Notes under the pieces: model-generated
The model's database searches: none
Told to the model about the DNA's origin: nothing
Seen by the model: the letters and a program-made list of their open reading frames with translations, nothing else
Position numbers and translations under genes: made by a program
Shown here: piece by piece, positions 21,694 through 31,727 of the stretch
Numbering within the stretch: position 1 is the first letter of the stretch
Layout of the letters: every line of letters starts with the position of its first letter
Assembly: GCF_963678635.1 (NCBI RefSeq)
Contig: NC_087063.1
Coordinates: 26,591,649-26,655,648, forward strand
DNA: 64,000 bases
DNA from: Symsagittifera roscoffensis
Taxonomy: Eukaryota > Xenacoelomorpha > Acoela > Convolutidae
Reading direction: 5' to 3'

Positions 21694-24600
21694 CTAAAAT
21701 GACACTACCAGCGTTTACATGAGAAAACTTATTCTGAATTCTAAAACCGGAAGAAAAATTTAGGTAGATAATAAAAAACCACTAAAATTTGTCAACTCCA
21801 CAGTTTTTTTTTTAACTTCAACAGATTTCCAATATAATTTAACAATATGCGGGCGTTTTTTTAGCAGAAATGATAACTGAAGACAGTATATTTTCCTGTT
21901 GAAAATGCCAGCAAAATTCATCTTAGCGAGGACTGCTGACTTGGGTGAAAAGAGCCAACGAAAGCAGTATACCATGTTGGAGCTCTTTGAAACTTTCACG
22001 ATTGACTAACCCAATCAGACTTTGCAACCAAAACTTTGTTCCAATTTTTGCAGCACAGCAATTTGTACTTTTGTTATTGAAGAGCCTTATTTGACTTCCA
22101 TTTTTAACGTAGTTATAATGCCAAATATAGAGGTCAAAATTTAAACCAACAAGTTATAAAACTAATACACAAATTTTCGAAAAAAAATCAGAATGAACAT
22201 GTACTTTTTATGAACAGTAAAATCATATCTTCAAAAATAAATTGGAGTTAAGAATTCGACATCCATTAAAAACTGAGCTGCAGACGTCGGCACAACCAGC
22301 GATATAGTTACTTATGACATCAATAAGAAGTTGAAAAAAAAATCATCAGGAATATTTACAGAAAACATTTACAAAATGTTACAGAAAAAAACACTTGTTA
22401 ACAAAAATTGTGTCCGAATCTTTAAAAAATTACGACTTGCTACTACTTCTATCAGACTGAAAAAAAAAACTGGGAATTGCCAACTACAATACAGCAAAGC
22501 CAGAATTAGGAATACTTATCATTTGGTTTAAATGGAGCACTTGAAGAAAAACAACCTGGCATTAAAACCAATACACAAACAGACAAAACACATGGAGCCA
22601 AAAAGCTCAGTAAAAAGTTCAGTTTAAGATTCATTCACCCAAATACCTCGCCACGCCTTGCAGAGCAGAATGTGGCAACTAGCTCGACAAACTGTGAGCC
22701 GAAGTACGAGTGCTTCTACGAGGCAGTATCCACTCCATGCCTCACATCCGCCTGATGTACCGAGAGCTCAAGAAAGCGTTTGGTTTCACTATGGCGAATG
22801 GGCGCATTTTTCTTGCACTTCAATAATAACACAACATCATCGCGCGACTTTTCTTGTCAAAACTGCTTTTATACTAATTAAAATCGAGCAAACCAACAAA
22901 AGCAACACTCCAAAAGTCTATGAAGAGGACAATAGCCACGACTTTAAAATTCTACAGCTTAATGCCAACGCCCTGCGTCTTTTCTGGGGAACTAGGCAGA
23001 AACAAATAAGCAGACAGACAACAATCTAAATCAGCCAAAACTTTCTATTTGCAAGAAAAACAAGTCTCAACTAGAATCGAACTCCCGGGCTTTGTCGTCT
23101 CAAGCATGGGGGTTACAGCAACTTGGATTAAAGCTAAAACACCGAGCTACGGGAACTAAGCCGACAGAAATAAACGACTTTTACTTTGCAAAAAAGGGCC
23201 CGGCGAGATTCGAACCGCAAATATTTACCATCTCAATGTTTTATCTCTGCGCCAGATTTACCGCATGGTTGATTGGATTTGAATTTATACTAAGCGGTTT
23301 TATTACCTAAGAGGTAACAATGATTGAAATTTTATTTACTAAGCGGTAACAAAGCCGAAGAAACATGAGCAGAAATCCTTCATGCCGAAAAGAAATTCAG
23401 AAAAACTTTTAAAAATGTCAAGTAGTTTTTCCCGTCAGAGCACACACACGCGCACAAAAACTTTTTTCGGATGTAACGACGCAATAAGAGGCCACTAAGT
23501 CGATATTAATTAGGCCAAAATTTATTAGCTCGAAAAAACTTTAAAAAAAGAAACTTTATTAAACCGAGCTGGTTAAATTACAACCACCGTGAAAGCAAAC
23601 TTCATTTCGGCCGGATTTTTAAAATGCTAAAAAAACTGCAGTTAAAAATGTTTACAGTTAAACTAAACAATTCTGATGTGGGAACAAAGCCGACAAAAGA
23701 TAAGCAGACAAATAATAGGCCGAAGTTTTTTTGAACCGCAACAATTGCTTGAAAAACGAGTCCTGGTCAGATTCGGACCTAAGAATTTTGCCGTCACTGG
23801 CGTATTCGTTACCACCAGGCTAACCGGGCAAGAGATACTACAAATTTTGAATTCATTATGAACCAAGGTACCTCCAGTTCAATGAGTCCCATGAGTCGTG
23901 TGGATAAAGTTGTTGACGGAAAAAGTCTAGTACCCAATTGCAATACCTTAATTATCGCAAGTGTAATAAAACTTAGAGCCGCCACTGAAAGGATTGAAAT
24001 ATTAAAAATTAGTCGCAAAACGGCTTAACTTACCAGCTCCAAGAGATTTTTCCAGCTCCACGAAATAATCAATTGAGGCAAAGATGCAGCTTCTCGAACA
24101 CATGCGAGAAAGCGGAAAAAGATTTAGAAGCTTTATAAGGCACAGAAAACACAAATTTTGCATGTACGAAATAAGAATGTAATAAACTAAACACAACCAC
24201 ACAAACTTTGCATGCAATATATTGAAAAATTTAAAGCCAAATGTTGTATAAATTATACAATTCGCGAACCATTTTGAGTTTGAAAATTTCGGAACAGTAG
24301 TTTTTATTATTGCACTCTTGTATGAAACAAATAAACTTTTTTCGCTTCAATTGATGAAATACAAAAGCATCAACTGTTTAAGCGCATTACAAATCAAATG
24401 TCAAAACACATTGTATTAGTGTTCCAATGCAGCCTCCTAATTCAAAAAAGCCGCATAAAGTAGCACTTATTACCAGGGTTGCATGATTGAAGTCAACTTG
24501 ATTTAAATCAATGATATAAATCGGAATTTAATCGTAGAATAGAAATCAAAAATTGAACCCTTGTGTTATCCTGCCGGGTGCCGCGGTAAACATACAACCC

Positions 24601-27600
24601 AGCTTGCAGTATTTACATTGGTTTACGTAATTCGCTCTTCAAAGCATACTTTTAACTGGAAAAGTTTTTCGGCACTTTCGGATTTATCCATTCCAGTCTC
24701 AGAAATTGACTGGGAAAAGAAAAATATGGTTAACCTGTGTTCTTCTTTCGGATGCTGAATCAATAATTTTGCGTAAATTAATTGATTCTTGAAACAAAAA
24801 CGTTTCAAATAAAAATCGAAAAAATCAAGGTAAAATAATAAAAATCGGGTTTAAATCAATCGAGAATATACATCAGATTTTTATGCAACCCTGCTTATTA
24901 GCCACCAAGAGTCAACTTTGGGCAACCAAAAGTAGCACTTTTAAGCCACCAAAAGTAGCACTTTTATTTGCGACTTTGGAAAAAAGCTGCACTGTACTAT
25001 GGCACTACGCTCAAATTGGGTGAAAACTGTCCGTCGAAACGGGCACGGGAATTTAGCTCGGTTCCTCCGTACCAAAAACTTCCCACTAGAATAGGTTATA
25101 TTCAGTGCTGTAAGAAGGGGGCTCTTCTCGAACTCGTGCTCTTATCGAGCTCGCGACAGCCACAGTTACTTTTTACGGCTAAGACCAAATCTTTTATCAA
25201 TCTGGAAAAAAAATTTCCGAGCTGAAAAGAAACGGAGAATTCGAGTTACACTACTCCTGTTGGAAGCTACAAACAAATTGAGCCGCAAACATCAAGCAAG
25301 AAAAAAATAACAAGTATTAAAAGGGATCATAAGTTGAGGTAAGGAGCGCTTGATTAGAGATTGCTTAATTATCTCCTGTTTAAAATATCTTTCTAAAAGA
25401 AGGGCCCTTTAAATTGGAAAAAAAAATTTCTATAAAAAAACTCTAGAAATTGCCAACTAGAGGTAAGAACGTGCATTATCTGGTCAATGATAAAAAGTAC
25501 CTTTGAACTTGAGCTTGGGGAACTTGAGGTTGACTTTGTCCAACTGCACATTCAATTGACTCTCTATCCCCTGCAAGGCTGTGTCGTGGATGAGTTTCTT
25601 GAATCTGCTGTCTCTCAGACCCCTCTTGTAAGTATCCTCGTGAAATACACAATCGTACACTACGCACTTGCTGCCTGCTTTGTCCACGTCTTCCCGGCCT
25701 GCAGCTGTGCTGTATGGAATGGACCAGTGCTCGCCTAAAACAACAATTAAAAATCTAGAAGCACTATATAAAAAGCACTCAAGTTGCACTTCGCTATTTC
25801 TAGAAACACAAAAATTCGCCATTTTCCTTATAATTCTGATAAACTTCGATTACAATATCAAGGGATACCTCGTTTCAGGGTTATGTACAAAAATACGACC
25901 AAAACTCCATTTAGAATATTTATTAAGTCAATAAGTCAAATCGACATCGAGGCATTTTAAGGTTTACAAAGCAAATGTACTACTATCAGCCTGACTGTAA
26001 CATAGATCAGTCGTAGCAAACATGTAATGAATGTTGCATACTTCTGTAACAGCTGACCTTTGTTCTGTGGTGACTTAGTACATGTGGCGGTGTCTATTGT
26101 GTTTGAGTAGCATATGTTGACGAAGCACTTGGTGTCCCCATTTTGCACAGTCTTGATCACGTGACCCGGGGTGGGACTGATGAACTTCACGTCCACTCCC
26201 CTTTCACCCTCCATCAGTTTGATCTCCTCCTCGTAACGCTTCTAAACACATAAATACCACAACTTATCGTAGAAATCTAAATTAAGGATTTTAATCAACC
26301 TCAACAACTTCATGCTTTTTAATTAGAAGACGAATAAATGCATTCAAGTCAAAATAAATTGATATAACTAAATAAACAAATTAGAGCAATAGATAGCGAC
26401 TTGAAAAGAGTAAATAACAAGATCAGCTGATCTGCTCTAAGTCTACCCTGCGCAACAGAAAATTCAAACAATATTGGTTTTGAAAGTAGTTATTAATGAT
26501 AATCAAAATAATTATTATTATACTAATAATTAATAAATAATTAAACAATTTTAAAAAGTCCGACTGGGAAAAAGTTAGCAGAATAGGTAGAATATATCCA
26601 TTCTAGCACAATCTCCTCCGGAAGCATTCCACTAAGCGTTGCACTCGACATCTTCATATTAAACAATATCATCGTATTTTTTGTGTTGTATTACGGGTAG
26701 CAGTGAAATGAGGAAAGATTTTCGGTTTAAAAAGTTAAAAAAGACTGTAATCATAGACGGAAGGAGCAATCTATTTGACAGTGATGCCACACAAATTAGG
26801 GGGAAAATTACGTTCCTATGGAATTGAAGCCCCAAGTTTGAACTTGTTTCGAAGCTGCAGTTATGTCTCTCAAAAACAGAGATTTAAGGAAACTCATTAA
26901 TATGTCGAGCGAACAAATGTTAGAAAATAAAGGGGTTATAATATTCCAGGGTTGTGAAATTGATAGTTTGTGAAATTATTTTTCAAGGTTTCTATCAAAA
27001 CAGCAAAACCCGACCCCGGCATGCAACAACAATCAAAACAATAAATTCTAGTCCACATTTTTCAAGGGTGGCCAAAATAAACAATTGTATCGCGGCTCAC
27101 TGATAATTTTACCACCCTGCTGTTTTAAAATTACTCAACAAAATGGCCAGTCCTGTGATATCATTTTCGAAGCATAAAACTGGCTACAAAAATTGCAAAT
27201 GTGCAGATGTCCTACACTCCACTTGAATACGAGTGAGACCATTAGTTAACAATTTCTTGGAGTTGGCCCCAGAATTTCAAAAGAAGTTAGTTCCAGCACA
27301 CCTAAGAGTGGGAACTAATTCATCGTACCACAAATTCAAAGCAGATTTCAGAGATCCGAGTTGAAGTTACATAGAAGACGAATTCGAAATACTCTTCAGA
27401 CACATTTTTGCTGACTTTAGAAAGTCATATCTCACTTTAGAGCAGGTACGAATTTCCTCTCGATAAAAAATGCAATTGAGAAATTCGGCTCTCGACGTTA
27501 TATAAATTTTGTGTTAAAATGACACATTAAAGCTTCAGCTCACCTTGTTCTCTGGATCCTGTATCTCCTTGGCGTACTCTGCCAACAGATCTCTGAATTC

Positions 27601-27705
27601 CTTCTTCTTCATCGCCTCCGTCAGTCTGTGGATCTCATCGGCAGTCAAGTCCAGTTCCTCCAACTTGTCCCCAAACTTGCCACTATCACCGGTAGATCCA
27701 GACAT
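19283..27705 (-). CDS. DNAAF2: Dynein axonemal assembly factor 2 (kintoun), four exons
   Basis: This is a PIH1-family co-chaperone acting in the cytoplasm, where kintoun proteins help HSP70/HSP90 machinery preassemble outer and inner dynein arms for motile cilia. I join 27705-27544, 26241-26058, 25734-25501 and 21693-19283. All junctions are GT/AG and in phase, giving 2991 nt or 996 residues; the human protein is somewhat shorter. Residues 1-195 form the PIH1 region (ELDLTADEIHRLTEAM, DPENK, ERGVDVKF, GEHWSIPYS). Residues about 297-397 form the CS/p23-like domain (VPNYTIVHRG, RPKELVVQITLPLL, YRLDIALPYPV, LIVTLPV). A conserved central segment (PPDGW-like, LEVKPF) and an acidic, charged C-terminus follow. 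I chose ATG 27703-27705 (G at -3); the longer open frame upstream has only a GTG. The gene looks intact. Confidence 0.92.
22987..23125 (-). mobile_element. tRNA-derived SINE, copy C
   Basis: On the minus strand it carries GGGAGTTCGATTCTAG, a clear box B, about 25 bp after ATGCTTGAGACGACAAAG, and then the family body (plus-strand text AATAAGCAGACAGAC). Box A is degraded. Confidence 0.65.
23149..23265 (-). mobile_element. tRNA-derived SINE, copy D (best head)
   Basis: Box A TGGCGCAGAG (23254-23245) and box B GGTTCGAATCT (23216-23206) are both canonical on the minus strand and about 30 bp apart, as in a tRNA-derived promoter. The body is shortened (plus-strand GGAACTAAGCCGACAGAAAT). Confidence 0.7.
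23680..23815 (-). mobile_element. tRNA-derived SINE, copy E
   Basis: Box B GGTCCGAATCTGACC is followed on the minus strand by the family body (plus-strand ACAAAGCCGACAAAAGATAA). A ACCAAGGTACC-type flank and CTAGTACCCAATTGC downstream resemble the flank of copy B. Confidence 0.6.
24474..24893. mobile_element. hAT-type element, 420 bp, non-autonomous
   Basis: Terminal inverted repeats CAGGGTTGCAT / ATGCAACCCTG are perfect over 11 bp. The flanking 8-mers CTTATTAC (24466-24473) and CTTATTAG (24894-24901) match at 7 of 8 positions, as expected for a hAT target-site duplication. The minus strand contains QCKYCKLGC, possibly a remnant of a BED-type zinc finger as found at the start of hAT transposases; this is a weak call. 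It lies in DNAAF2 intron 3. Confidence 0.75.
25501..25734 (-). CDS. DNAAF2: DNAAF2 exon 3
   Basis: Acceptor GTTTTAG precedes EHWSIPYS. The exon contains CVVYDCVFHEDTYKRG and LIHDTALQGIESQ, typical of the PIH1 core, and ends KLKFK plus one base at donor GTACTT. 234 nt, phase 1-in and 1-out. Confidence 0.9.
26058..26241 (-). CDS. DNAAF2: DNAAF2 exon 2
   Basis: Acceptor TGTTTAG precedes KRYEEEIKLMEGERGVDVKF. The exon continues through CFVNICYS and ends QNK plus one base. Donor GTCAGC is weaker than the others, but phase and homology fit (G split with exon 3). Part of the PIH1 domain. Confidence 0.88.
26242..27543 (-). other. DNAAF2 intron 1 (1.3 kb)
   Basis: AT-rich, with an (ATT)n-like tract near 26510 and a possible small hAT relic (26946-27119: CAGGGTTGTGAAATT and the near-complement AATTTTACCACCCTG at the other end). 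No matching target duplication is seen, so the transposon call is weak. Confidence 0.5.
27544..27705 (-). CDS. DNAAF2: DNAAF2 exon 1
   Basis: It encodes 54 residues from the first ATG, including LEELDLTADEIHRLTEAM and the family-typical FRDLLAEYAKEIQDPENK. Donor GTGAGC follows AAG at 27544. Phase 0. Confidence 0.9.
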
Positions 27706-29288
27706 TGCTGCCAGAATCTTATATCCTGTCGTCTCTTTGATCTTACCCACCGCTTATGCAGAAACACCTCAAATATCTTCCTCTCCGCGGTAGGTTTTTG
27801 TGTCGTGATGAAAAACAAGCACCTATCGGATTAAAGAGATCTGTAAATTTATTCGAATTGAATTCGTAGAATTTGAATTGAGATTTGGTCAGAATAACAT
27901 AAAACAACACAACACAGGTAATGTTAAAGAAACATTATACGCATTGCCAAACCTGAAAATAAGAAAAAACATTTAACAATTTGTAATATTTTAGTGTACG
28001 CCTTCAGATACCAAAAACTTGACAACGTTAGTGAAACACCAGTTTTTGCCGTTGATTTTCGTCTGCCAGATAGCTCCATTTTGTGCAACGCATGAGATTA
28101 ACAGCTATTCATCTTGTAAAACCTTCCAAGATCTGGAAGTAAGCTTCTCAGGGTTGTTTCTGAATATGACAGAAGAAAAAAAATCTATTACAGCAATAGT
28201 TATCTTTAGTAGCCCTTAGGGGATTTTAGTGATCTGGTTTATGTGATTGGTTGAAATTTTTCCTCAAAACTTCAATGAATAGATTTTGATACCTATCACA
28301 AAATTTCCACCAAAGACCTGGGGAAGACGATATGTCGCAAAACGTATGTCAAGAATGTGATGAAGCAACCAAGGTGGGCAGACTCTGATTATCTTGAAAG
28401 TCAATGGTACAGCAAGCAAGTGCATAAATCTTGCACTAGAAAAACTGGAACTCTGAGAGCTGGCAAACTGAGCTGGAACTGAAAGGATTGCCAAGATAAA
28501 AACGATTACGTCGGTTGTTGCTCTTTTCGAAAGTCTCAATGCAAAAATGATTACACTTGCAAATCTACCGGAGAAGCTGAAAAAACTTGAACAAGTGATG
28601 CATCTGAAAGCTAAAAAAAGTTTCAACCGCCAAACAAACGTGAAAATCCGCATAATTGATGCTGTAAGAGGACGCTTTGCAAGTCGAAAAAAGCACTGAA
28701 AACTTTCAAGACAACTCAGATGCATTTTCTTATAATTTTGTAGTATTTCCCAAATCAATAAACGAAAGACTGGCTGAAGCTCCATCAGAAACTACCAACG
28801 AATGTACACTCTGAAAATGGTAGCAAGGAAAATATTGACTTAAAACAATAAAAATCGGACAACAACTTTGGACCAACATGGAAAAAATGTGAATGTATAG
28901 CTAACTGAAATGAAATTGATGTTTAAACAATTTTTCTAATAAAAATTTGGCTCAGCTCAGATGATAAAGCAAATTTTTTTCTGAAACGCTGCATAAACAA
29001 CGCCGTTGTAATGTTTCATGTATATGAATCAATTAGCTAAAGATATGGAAGTGAACTGCTTTGATTACAAAAAAAGTCTTACGGCCCTTTGCGATTGATT
29101 CTGAAGTAAGAAAAAGACGATAATACATAATGATGTTAAATAATCAAGCTACAGACCACCTCACGATGTCTTCAGAAGCTTTGCAGAAAAATTTCTTGGA
29201 ACACATTTATCGCAACCGTGTTCTTATTCTCACTTGTAGGTAATTTTAATGTACATTGGAATAATTATGTTCAATCGGACTATTTATA
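27706..29288. other. Upstream region of DNAAF2
   Basis: It holds the presumed promoter and 5' leader of DNAAF2. I see no clear TATA box. A 173-codon minus-strand ORF (28264-28785) and an open plus-strand stretch over the same bases have no recognisable domain or splice context. I leave them uncalled. Confidence 0.4.
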
Positions 29289-29552
29289 GACGATCTTCAC
29301 TGGCTACCAGTCATGTCTAGAATAGATTACAGAATCTTAAAATTCGTTCATAAATTAACATTCAATCCACATCTGCTGCAGAATTTCATGCGAACCTTTA
29401 TAAAACAACGTGTCCCTACGGCTCGAAGACAGCTTAAAATGCCCTTAGAAACACCGTTCATGATACCAAAAACTGGGCGTCGACATTTTGAATTCTACGG
29501 ACCAAGCCATTGGAATCGTTTACCGCTTGAATTACGAACCAAAACTTATTAA
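29289..29552 (+). pseudogene. LINE reverse transcriptase C-terminal relic
   Basis: The frame begins DDLHWLPVMSRIDYRILKFV and ends with GRRHFEFYGPSHWNRLP then LELRT. The LHWLPV...RI.YKI...WN.LP..LR arrangement is the well-known C-terminal segment downstream of the RT domain in CR1/jockey-group LINEs. About 88 residues remain, with no RT core upstream, so it is a truncated dead copy. Confidence 0.75.
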
Positions 29553-30084
29553 CCAAAAGTTTTGAAAAAAAAATTGAAAATTCATCAGTTCAGGAAAATT
29601 TCAAATAAAATAACAGTGGCTATCTAGTCTGTTGGGATTCAAATTGAGGATCAAATTGAACGTCTTTTTTATGTGTTTCCGCACTAAGTTGTAATAACGT
29701 ACCCATTCGAGGGTCAATTTCTACTGCTCATTTTATGGTGATGAATAGACGAAGTGCAATGTAAGAAAACATGGAAAAGAATCGGAAACAACGCATCCTT
29801 GCAAAATACGAGAGAAAAAGACTACGAAACTACCCCCCAAAAAAAACTTGAAGATAAATCAACAAAAAAACTCTGAGCGCAAGAAAGGGTGTCTAATAAA
29901 GAAAGCATGATGATGATGATGGTGAAGTCATTTTTAAGTCGCGGAGAGTCAAAAAGCTCTGTTAACTACCAAAACAAGCTCTTCAAATCCACCACTTAAA
30001 TTATAAGGCGATAGTGGATTCATCTTTCATGTGATGTCGTCGTTTTCAAGACATTTGTAACAACTTTTTTGCTATTTTATTTCG
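29553..30084. other. Gene-free spacer
   Basis: It contains a short ATG microsatellite (about 29907-29922). It may include the 3' tail of the LINE relic. Nothing else is recognised. Confidence 0.35.
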
Positions 30085-30275
30085 CTGAACCTTGATTTTG
30101 GCACCAAAGGCGCTTTAAGAAAAAAATTTAGGGTCAGTCCGTCAAAAATAGAATTCTCTAAACAGTACAATGGGGGGGGGGGCTTTGGGTCGACAGGGTT
30201 CTAATCCCTGAGGTAGGGGGAAGGCGCCCAAAAGCCCACGCCCCACCCCCTCCCTAAATCCGCAGGTGGTTGCCA
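30085..30275. mobile_element. hAT-like relic, copy 3
   Basis: It shares TTTAGGGTCAGTC, AGTACAATGGGGGG and TTTGGGTCGACAGGG with relics at 14599 and 15651, and ends with CCCCCTCCCTAAATCCGC, a decayed hAT right terminus. It carries an 11-12-base G run at about 30174-30185. Confidence 0.5.
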
Positions 30276-31496
30276 TTAAGTTTCTCGAATAAGATTCTGA
30301 GGGTTTTAAATATTTTTTCAAGTTTGGACTCATTACCGTTAGGATGTTTTGACTGACTAGTGCCAAAAATAACTTCTCGCACATTATCTAGGAGAGTTCA
30401 TAAATTGCTTCTATGACTGTAGATTGACAAAAATGTTCGCGTTGGTTATTGCTAAAACTTTGCTGGTTAAGCTTTTCATCTGCACCCCGATCCAACCCTG
30501 CCTTTACCTCTCAACCAAAGATTTCTGGTTCAAGTCCAACCTTGAATTTTTGCTTGTAAGGGAAAAAAAACCTTTTCACCCCTATTATAGCCAGAAAATT
30601 TGCAGCACAATCTTGAAAAGAATTTGGAAGCTTGCGCATTAGCCCTTTTCCTTTACAAAAATTGATAATAAAAGCAGTATTTTCCTTCTAAATTTTTATT
30701 GTAATTTGGATAAGAACATTACACATGTTTCAAATCTGCATTTATTAATCAAAATAAATATTGATTTGTTTTGGTAAATGGAAGACTAAGCTTTCTAAGA
30801 CAATAGATAAGAATACGTGCAAAAGAAAGAAGCACAATTATAATTAGACGCACATGATATAAGCTGTAAGTGTTCAAAAAACAGCAACATTTAAAAAAAA
30901 TTTTTTACTCAACCTGGAAACCCGCAGGTAGAGAAAACATTTTTGAAAGATGAAAAAGACAGATGAAGGAGCACTGTAAATGATAGATAAGATCTTCCTA
31001 ATTGTACACACGGATCTTGACAACTAACCATACCCCCTTCTTTGTTGGGTCAACGAGTGAACATATACGAAGAATTCCCTCTTTGCAAAATGGGGGTGCT
31101 TGGAATAGTTAACAGCCTCCTTGTACACTAGCGCCATTGGTTATCAGCTAACCGGCTACAACAGCTTCGTGGAGAAAGAATTGACGGAGAAACCATCAAA
31201 GAAGCACCCAAAATAATAAAGCACAAGATAAAAAGATGAATTTCAGCATATGTTGAAACTTTAAGCACCAATCAATTAATTTCACTGCATGACGCTGCAC
31301 CAAAAAAAAACGAATATCGTCAAAAGCGACTTTAACAATTGTTTTAGCCGGAGGGTCTTTTTAATCCAATCGAGATGCATCTTTAATAGCACAACATCAA
31401 TAATACAATCAAATCACAGCACACAAGAAACTTTTTAGGTGATCGCTTTTTCATATTTCAGGAAGAAATTGCTATCCTAAATTTAAAAAAAGTAGT
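30276..31496. other. Intergenic, 3' flank of the TLDc gene
   Basis: AT-rich. Minus-strand ATTAAA variants lie within about 140 bp past the TLDc stop codon and could serve as poly(A) signals. No gene is supported. Confidence 0.4.
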
Positions 31497-31727
31497 TTAT
31501 AACCGAACACTGTATACTTCGTATTCGTCACATACGAAGTATCCTGTTGGTCCTCTGACGAAGGATGTCTCCCCACTTGATGGGGTCTGGAAGGTGGCAG
31601 ATTTTGATCCCAGTTTGGAGAGCGAGTTCTCTGAGGTCTCCTTGTGACACTCGTGGCCCAATTTCAACTCCGGGTTCACTCCGAACTGAGGACCCATGTG
31701 CTCTGCTGTCTTGATTGCATTGCCAGT
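31497..31727 (-). CDS. TLDc gene, terminal exon
   Basis: Acceptor GAGTTCTAG. It encodes MGPQFGVNPELKLG, a Ser/Asn-rich loop, SLSKLGSKSATFQ and GYFVCDEYEVYSV before TAA (31499-31497). This matches the G.tFG and final strand (F.V.EIEVY-like) of TLDc domains. Confidence 0.85.
   Translation of the reverse strand, partial: TGNAIKTAEHMGPQFGVNPELKLGHECHKETSENSLSKLGSKSATFQTPSSGETSFVRGPTGYFVCDEYEVYSVRL

Larger units (their letters stand above)
21694..25500 (-). other. DNAAF2 intron 3 (3.8 kb), repeat-rich
   Basis: This is the largest intron of the gene. It holds three SINE copies, a hAT element and otherwise AT-rich sequence. The small ORFs here (for example 22331-22531) have no recognisable content. 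The SINE copies all lie in the same orientation as the gene. Confidence 0.85.

Noticed and set aside
19310-21697. Plus-strand ORFs opposite DNAAF2 exon 4
   Set aside because: Shadows of the conserved minus-strand frame.
23195-23275. A functional tRNA gene
   Set aside because: Box A and box B are good, but the arms do not fold into a complete cloverleaf and the segment is part of a repeated SINE.
26946-27119. Small hAT element in DNAAF2 intron 1
   Set aside because: The 15-bp ends match at 13 positions, but the flanking 8-mers do not match, so there is no target duplication; not listed as a separate element.
28264-28785. 173-codon minus-strand ORF upstream of DNAAF2
   Set aside because: Biased Ser/Phe-rich translation with no domain; the opposite strand is equally open in parts.
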